Of a stretch of DNA of 64,000 bases, positions 58,247 to 64,000 are shown piece by piece. The first letter of the stretch is position 1. The number at the start of each line of letters is the position of its first letter. A program made the translations under genes and the position numbers. The stretch is from NCBI GenBank assembly GCA_030435675.1, contig CM059622.1, positions 9,300,001-9,364,000 on the forward strand, given 5' to 3'. Below the pieces are notes generated by a model. That model did no database searches and was not told where the DNA came from. It saw nothing but the letters and a program-made list of their open reading frames with translations. Source of the DNA: Steinernema hermaphroditum (taxonomy: Eukaryota > Nematoda > Chromadorea > Rhabditida > Steinernematidae).

Positions 58247-59315
58247 ATGCCTCGCCGCAAGAACAACTCTTCCAGCGCTGAATATGACCATAAAAATGGG
58301 AGCGCTGAAAAGCTCAAGAAAAAGAAGAAGAAGGTAAATCTCCACTTTTCATTATTGATTCATGATAGTATGATTATTTAAGAAAGCCCCAAAAGACAAG
58401 AACGCACCCAAACGTCCACCGACGGCCTTTGTTTCCTATAGCATGGAAAGAAAGGTTGATCTGGAGAAGCAGCATCCAAACATCAAGATGTCGGATATTC
58501 TGAAAATTGCCTCGCAAGAGTGGAAAGGGTTCAGCGATGAAATCAAGAAGGTAGCAAGACTGTTTCAAATGAGTTTTGACGGTTGATTAAGGCACACATA
58601 GAAAGGGCTACAAAGGAGATGGAGATCTACAACCAAGCCATGGCTGAGTACAAGAAAACCGATAACTACCGCGAGTTTCAAAAGAGCATGGAAGTCAGCG
58701 ACCCGGCGGTAAAAGGTGGCCAGAAAGAGCGCAAGCGTAAACTGAACGAAGAAAATGCGCCAAGGAAGCGCCAGATTCGTCTATCTGATTCTGACTTGGC
58801 GGTAAGCGCTTAATGATAAACTTAAACACTCGGCTTAATAACGAGTTTAGGACGCCATGATGACTGCGGGCACAAGTCAGATTAGAATTTTTAGTGACGA
58901 TTTCTTAATGTACAACAAAGGTATGTCACCTGTTAATGCTTTAACGGATTTCTTTTCAGAACAGGAAAAGGAGCTCCGACACCTTCGAAGAAATTTGAAA
59001 GTGAGCACCGAAGAGGAGAACACGCTTCAGAAACTGATTGCCGACGCAGAAGCTCGTTACAATGCCATACGAGCTGAAATCAGGGGAGAAGGTGATTCAC
59101 TGGAGAGCACTGAGAGAACCGTGGAACGCTGGGAAGCCGTACTCAAGAAAGCGTTGGAAAACATCTCGTTGCCCACGGATCTGAAGCAGCTTCTAAGTGA
59201 TGACTTCGATGCTTTCACGGCTACCCTGACAGAGTATCAAACGGGGAAGGGACACGAGCTGCAACAGGTGATCGCTTTCATTCGCGATGCGGTCGCCAAC
59301 GTTTCTTTCGACTGA
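58247..59315 (+). CDS. HMG20A/B-like HMG-box protein
   Basis: Chromatin protein of the HMG20 family, partner of LSD1-CoREST type complexes. Exons: 58247-58333, 58383-58550, 58592-58801, 58851-58920, 58960-59315. A lysine-rich N-terminus precedes one HMG box (DKNAPKRPPTAFVSYSMERK through ASQEWKGFSDEIKKAH). The box is followed by the family-specific QAMAEYKKTDNYREFQ. Further on, IRIFSDDFLMYNKEQEKEL aligns with the human IPIFTEEFL segment, and a coiled coil (LRRNLKVSTEEENTLQKLIA) runs to the end. The order box-linker-FSDDFL-coil argues for HMG20 over HMGB, TOX or SSRP1. It converges on CHMP1 with 84 bp between stops. Confidence 0.87.
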
Positions 59316-59399
59316 TGTGTCACTGTACAGAATTTATGCGGTTGCTCATCGTTTTTGCTCATAAACAGATCACATATAATGCCACAGTTACATCGGAAT

Positions 59400-60135
59400 T
59401 TAGCTGTGACGGAGGGCAGCAAGTCTTTGGGTGAGTTCGTCGTTCTCAGCGCTCGACGCCACGGCCGTCTTCCCCCCAATCGCTGTAGTTACGCCGGTGG
59501 GCAGCTCAGCAGTGAGCTCCAAACTGAAACAGAGAGATGTGACTGTTCCTGTATGGTCCAACGTACCCAGCTTGGTCGGCGGTTTCCTGGATGAGAGCAT
59601 CCACTTGGCTTTGTGGAGCGTTGAGAGTGGTGGTGGCCGACATGGCGCCTTCCATCGTCGAGGACTGCACGTCGAGATTTTCGAAATCCCGCTCGAAACG
59701 ATCCATAAGATTCTGCACTTGCTCGAGGTTCATGGAGCGCATGGCGGACTCCATCGCCTGAACGACTCCCTTCATCGACGACGTCACGCGCTTCTGAGTA
59801 GCAGCCGTTTGCACGCGGGAAGCCACAGCATCGATTCTCGCGGACATCCTCAAGTAGTTCAGCGACTCGTTCTTCTTACGAATAGCATTCTCGGCGTGCA
59901 CCTGAGCAACTTCACGATTTCCCTTCTAAAATCAGTGATATGCATAGAGGCTCGCTGCATGGGCATTACCTTGATAGCAGTGAGCAGTTTGGTTTTCTCT
60001 GCCTTCTCCTCTTTCTCACATCGTTTCGCGTTTCGCTGAAGCTCTTTCGAAGCGAACTTCAGATTGAACAAATGCTCTAAACACAAAAACATGACTCACA
60101 GGCATAGTGCGACCAAACTTACTGTCCAGCGACAT
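59400..60135 (-). CDS. did-2: ESCRT-III subunit CHMP1
   Basis: Charged multivesicular body protein; assembles on endosomal and cytokinetic membranes and recruits VPS4. Minus-strand exons: 60135-60123, 60076-59970, 59925-59567, 59523-59400. The 13-nt first exon (MSLD plus one base) joins KHLFNLKFASKELQRNAKRC. Then come HAENAIRKKNESLNYLRMSA, RVQTAATQKRVTSSMKGVV and DVQSSTMEGAMSATTTL. The C-terminal MIM helix DELTQRLAALRHS binds VPS4. At about 200 residues it is full length and closest to CHMP1B. An acceptor (cctcgtttcag) lies about 58 nt upstream of the ATG. Confidence 0.96.
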
Positions 60136-61011
60136 GGAGCTCTCTGCCAGACCTATCTTGACAGGCTTCAGAAGCAGAACTCGAGGTCCGAGCTGAAACG
60201 AGGAAACAATAAGAAGGCCGGACACGAAGAAGCAGCGTCGCCGCCGCAACAAATAGAATGTGGTGAAATCGCGCGGAGACCTCGAGCGAAGCGTCCGCTG
60301 TGCGTTGTTTCGCCGCGGGAGGTGACGTCACCGTCCCATGCCGTTGCGCCGCCCGGCTGTGAATCACCGAAGTCACCACAGAGCGCATGAGTAAAATTGA
60401 TAAGGGCACCTGCGAAAACCAAGGGTAAAAGAAGAAGCGCCGTGCGCTCTGACTCCGGATACGGTGAAAAGCGAAGAGAGAATCGGCGAAAATGCGTTTG
60501 GTTCTGACCAAAAGGAGTTCCAATCTGCCACTTCTCGGAAGAAGTTGGAAGAAGCACGAGAATAGAGAACATGTGCCAAAAGACGAGCATCCAGAAATTC
60601 CATCGAAACTTCAGAACCAGAGCGGGCAAGATCCAACGTGGTGCGGGGACCACCCACGTTGATTTTCGGGACGTCCCCGTGATGTTTCAAGTCCCCCAAA
60701 ATCGAAACGCTTCTTGTACACGAAGCGTTCGACGGTAACTCTCGGCTTTAACGTGGCTTCCTTTTGTTTTAATGTTGTTCAATCGCGGGCGCCGCTCTCA
60801 GGACTGCAGAATCCGCGATGGGAGCCAGTTCGCTCCTCTTCTTCATCCGCCCTAACCCGTCGCCTCTTCTTTTTATTTTGCGGAATCCACGTCGTTCGCG
60901 CTACGCTTTTTTTCCGCGATTCCACACCGTTTCTGTGGCTACTTATACGCACCAGAACTCTGCGTATTGTTAACTCGTTCTTTGTTCAGGTAATACCCGG
61001 ATCGCTCTGGA
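60136..61011. promoter_or_regulatory. Divergent upstream region CHMP1 / ZIP11
   Basis: No coding exon recognised. An acceptor-like ttctttgttcag ends at 60988, 23 bp before the ZIP11 ATG, and cctcgtttcag on the minus strand serves CHMP1. Confidence 0.45.
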
Positions 61012-62229
61012 ATGATCCGTGGCCAAGACCCGGTGGTGCAGGCCCTCCTGGCCTCCTTGTTCACCTGGGGCGTCACGGCGCTTGGCGCTGCAGTCGTCTT
61101 CGTGCTGCCCCACAACAGCAAGAAACTTCTAGGTAACCGTCTATGCCACAGCGTTGTAGCATACGAACTTCTTTCAGATGTGAGCCTTGGATTCGCCGCG
61201 GGGGTTATGACTGCTGCCTCGTTTTGGTCACTGCTCGCTCCGGCGATCGAAATTTCGGAGGCGATGATGGGCAAGTATGCGTTCCTCCCGGTAGCTGTGG
61301 GTTTCGCGTTCGGAGCTGCCTTTGTGTGCTTGTCAGATAGGCTGATACCAATGTTTGATAAGTCCATCAACGCCCAACATGTAATGAACATTTTCAGCTG
61401 TGTGAAGACCGAGTTCTCAGTAGTTGAATTCCTGGCAACCAGTGCAACGGCCGACACTCAAATTACCTCTCTCAAGGACGTAGAAGCTGACGAATCGCTC
61501 GCTGGCGCAGATAAACGGTACTCAAAGTGTGCTCCTTCTTCTCCCGCCGCATCTGCTTCTCTTTCCGAGGCGAGCGGCTACCCTCCACATTTCAATGAAG
61601 GTGTTCGAAAACGTAAATCTTCTAGGAAGTCGTCGCTGGACGGCTCTCTATCAACGACAGCCTTCCGGCAAACACCCAGTCCGGCGACGTCGTTACTCGA
61701 TGTAGAGAAGAAGACGCTAGATGAAGATTCTCAAATCTCAACCCATATGTCCGAAGAAATCCAGTTGTCCTGGAGAAGAATACTGCTGCTGATTCTTGCT
61801 GTCACAGTGCACAACATCCCCGAAGGGATGGCTGTCGGTGTAGGCTTCGGATCAGTTGGCAAGAGCCCTGCCGCCACATTTGAAGCCGCCTTCAACCTCG
61901 CTCTCGGAATCGGCCTACAGAATTTTCCAGAAGGCCTCGCTGTTAGCCTGCCTCTTGCCGGATTTGGCTACAGCAAAACAAAAGCATTCTTCTATGGACA
62001 ACTCTCCGGAATGGTGGAACCGATAGCGGCGTTAGCAGGAGCAGCTGCCGTGATTCTAATGGAGCCGGTGCTCCCCTACGCACTTAGCTTTGCCGCCGGA
62101 GCGATGATCTACGTCGTTGCGGATGATATCATCCCTGAAGCGCAGCGGAATGGTAACGGAAAGTTGGCCTCTATCTCAATGATTGGCGGTTTCTTGGTCA
62201 TGATGAGTTTGGACGTCGGCCTCGGCTAG
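61012..62229 (+). CDS. zipt-11: Zinc transporter ZIP11 (SLC39A11)
   Basis: ZIP-family importer of zinc into the cytosol from outside or from the Golgi/nuclear space. Two exons, 61012-61132 and 61178-62229, about 390 residues. Membrane segments: LASLFTWGVTALGAAVVFVL, LGFAAGVMTAASFWSLLAPA, FLPVAVGFAFGAAFV, then a long cytosolic Ser-rich loop (ASASLSEASGYPP). The paired metal-binding helices TVHNIPEGMAVGVGFG and LQNFPEGLAVSLPL are followed by GQLSGMVEPIAALAGAAAV. The C-terminus VMMSLDVGLG matches the mammalian ZIP11 end exactly in style. The HNIPEG and NFPEG motifs supply the binuclear zinc site ligands. Confidence 0.96.
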   Translation: MIRGQDPVVQALLASLFTWGVTALGAAVVFVLPHNSKKLLGNRLCHSVVAYELLSDVSLGFAAGVMTAASFWSLLAPAIEISEAMMGKYAFLPVAVGFAFGAAFVCLSDRLIPMFDKSINAQHVMNIFSCVKTEFSVVEFLATSATADTQITSLKDVEADESLAGADKRYSKCAPSSPAASASLSEASGYPPHFNEGVRKRKSSRKSSLDGSLSTTAFRQTPSPATSLLDVEKKTLDEDSQISTHMSEEIQLSWRRILLLILAVTVHNIPEGMAVGVGFGSVGKSPAATFEAAFNLALGIGLQNFPEGLAVSLPLAGFGYSKTKAFFYGQLSGMVEPIAALAGAAAVILMEPVLPYALSFAAGAMIYVVADDIIPEAQRNGNGKLASISMIGGFLVMMSLDVGLG

Positions 62230-62418
62230 TAGCGACGAGCTCAGATAACACCCTATGTTTCACTTGCATAATTTGCCATCTGTAAATACTGTGACCCTCT
62301 TGTCCCCCCTTTATGTATCAACTGTGATATTATATTTGATTTTCGCCACACAGGTTCTTCGATCTTTCAGAAAGCATTCTTCCCTTCCAGTCAGAACAGG
62401 ATTTCGTGAACTTTAAGC

Positions 62419-62424
62419 AATAAA
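62419..62424 (+). terminator. Poly(A) signal of ZIP11
   Basis: AATAAA about 190 bp after the stop, in an AT-rich tract. Confidence 0.6.
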
Positions 62425-62542
62425 TAAGTTGATAAGTTTATCTGGTTGTGCGGCGATGTTTATGCGTTGCATGTATACCTTGATCTCCTCACCGGATTTC
62501 TTCGTGTTTATCGACTGTGAAGTGCATTTTTGTTATGACGTA

Positions 62543-63370
62543 TACTCAGATTAAAAAATCTCTCGGCAAAACGGCGAGTCAGGTATGTTCGTGCAGCGCC
62601 GAAATTTCAATGGGATTTTTGAGTTTCTGGATGAATCGCTTGTTTCCTTTGCGTATGAGGTGTGATTTCGAAAAAAAACTCAACATTATGTTGTAGATCT
62701 ATCTCTGGCGGATCGTTTGCGCCATCATTGAGCGCCAGAGGTGGAATTTCCACGGGGGAGATAGCTTTTTTATCTCACCGACTTGTGTTTTTTCCTAGTT
62801 TCTCGCCTTCTACACTGCGCGTCTTGTTCAAACTGGCACAACAGATCGCGCCGCCCGTCCTTGTCATCACAGAATCCATTTGGACCGATATGAAAGCTAT
62901 TCAGCGCGGATCAGATCAATGCACTCAGAACATCGCATTTACACGCTGAGGTCCGTACCACGAATGTCCGCTTTTTATTCGCTTTCATTGTTCTTATTCA
63001 AATCGCTTTCATATCGGTCCAAGTGGATTCTGTGATGACAAGGACGGGCGGCGCGATCTGTTGTGCCAGTTTGAACAAGACGCGCAGTGTAGAAGGCGAG
63101 AAACTAGAGGAAAACAGAAGTCGGGGAGATAAAAAAGCTATCTCCTCCGTGGAAATTCCACCTCTGGCACTTAATGATGGCATAAACGATCCGCCAGAGA
63201 TAGATCTACAACATAATGTTGAGTTTTTTTTCGAAATCGCACCTCGTACGCAAAGAAAACAAGCGATTCATCCAGAAACTCAAAAATCCCATTGAAATTT
63301 CGGCGCTGCACGAACATACATCTTCATAAGTCGTGGCGGGAGCCTCCAAAGAGATTTTTTAATCTGAGTA
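62543..63370. mobile_element. Foldback element with TA target duplication
   Basis: Termini tactcagattaaaaaatctc and its complement, flanked by TA on both sides (62541-62542, 63371-63372), as for Tc1/mariner-type insertions. Arms are about 370 bp. Both arms hold the same short open frame in mirror orientation (SLSARGGISTGEIAFLS, QQIAPPVLVITES). No transposase. An asymmetric block near each end (gtcgtggcgggagcctcc only on the right) shows drift. Confidence 0.8.
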
Positions 63371-63372
63371 TA

Positions 63373-64000
63373 GCTGTTGTAACTGTGGGAGAGGGTGCGT
63401 CCTGGTTTGTTGAACAATGAAGCTCGTACCTTCGTGATTTGGTACACCACAGGGTAATCGTGCTAGGGTCATCCCCGCGAATTGGTACAGCGAATGCCGT
63501 ACGTTCGCTTTGAATTGGTACAGAGTGCGCGGTGCTGATCATTTTGCAGACAACACGAGCACCGTTACCGATCATAATCGGTCCGAATTTGAAGATACGG
63601 GTTACTGAAGAAACTTTCGACTTTTTTGAGCCGTATTTTGACAGTTTATCGAACTTTTCTCGACACACAGGACATTAAATAAAAATCCAACAGGTGAATC
63701 TATGGCAAATTCTCTGCTGAGCATTTTGCGTGGGCGACTTCATTGCGAATTGAGAAAGTTCATCCATTTCTATGGTGTGGCTTTCATGGACTTTCATGAA
63801 AATATCAGAAATTTGTTAAATTTCCGTTAAAAATTGATCGGTTTTGGCTTTCAATGGTGGAATGCGTCTCGCTGAACATCATGCGGGCAACAAGAACACT
63901 AGTGCCTATCATAATAGCTGCAAACAGTGCTGGCGGATCGGATTGAAACTTGCAAATCCGAATCCGAAATCCGAATCCGACTTTTCGGAAATCCGAAATC
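63373..64000. repeat. Repeat-derived terminal region
   Basis: Holds ttggtacagcga/ttggtacagagtg modules and gtttgttgaacaatg like that near 9470. It ends in a ccgaatccgaaat simple repeat (63955-64000). No gene. Confidence 0.5.

Noticed and set aside
60168..60653. Open frames between CHMP1 and ZIP11
   Set aside because: Long by chance; no family features and they overlap in several frames on both strands.

Overview
The window is nuclear DNA of a nematode. Genes are split by many short introns (about 35-60 bp) with TTTTAG/TTTCAG acceptors. Several start codons sit just downstream of an unpaired acceptor, as expected for spliced-leader trans-splicing. A perfect 22-nt match to the nematode SL1 leader occurs twice, inside the two LTRs of a retrotransposon. 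The species cannot be fixed from the sequence alone.

Gene-dense left part (1-26.3 kb): RRP7A-like (partial, -), alpha-tubulin (-), hexokinase with two alternative first exons (+), NAT10 (+), primase large subunit PRIM2 (-), a lipocalin-related secreted protein (+), IFT88 with an X-box promoter (+), OXA1L (-) and an Ajuba/LIMD1/WTIP-type LIM protein (+). Orientations alternate, so most neighbours converge (80-120 bp apart) or diverge.

Transposon-rich middle (26.3-46 kb): a MULE-like transposase relic cut by a foldback element; a decayed pogo-like DDE transposase; three copies of an unnamed repeat, one split by a young non-autonomous LTR retrotransposon (identical LTRs, 5-bp target duplication); fragmentary Helitron coding sequence ending against a glutathione S-transferase pseudogene; and RTE-type LINE fragments, one holding a complete hAT-like element. 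The LINE/hAT nest lies inside an intron of the MPPE1/PGAP5-like gene, and a separate terminal-inverted-repeat element ends 5 bp before that gene's ATG.

Gene-dense right part (46-62.3 kb): the rest of MPPE1, coatomer alpha (COPA, +), a LETMD1-like mitochondrial protein (-), a tamalin/CYTIP-like PDZ protein (-), an HMG20-like HMG-box protein (+), ESCRT-III CHMP1 (-) and the zinc transporter ZIP11 (+). The last 1.7 kb is a foldback element plus repeat sequence.

The genes are unrelated housekeeping and cell-biology genes (ribosome biogenesis, glycolysis, replication, cilia, secretion, membrane sorting); I see no pathway cluster. The most unusual features are the SL1 sequence with an SL-RNA-like hairpin in the LTRs, the alternative hexokinase first exons, the GC-AG introns, and the transposon insertions abutting or supplying gene signals (MPPE1 start, tubulin splice acceptor).
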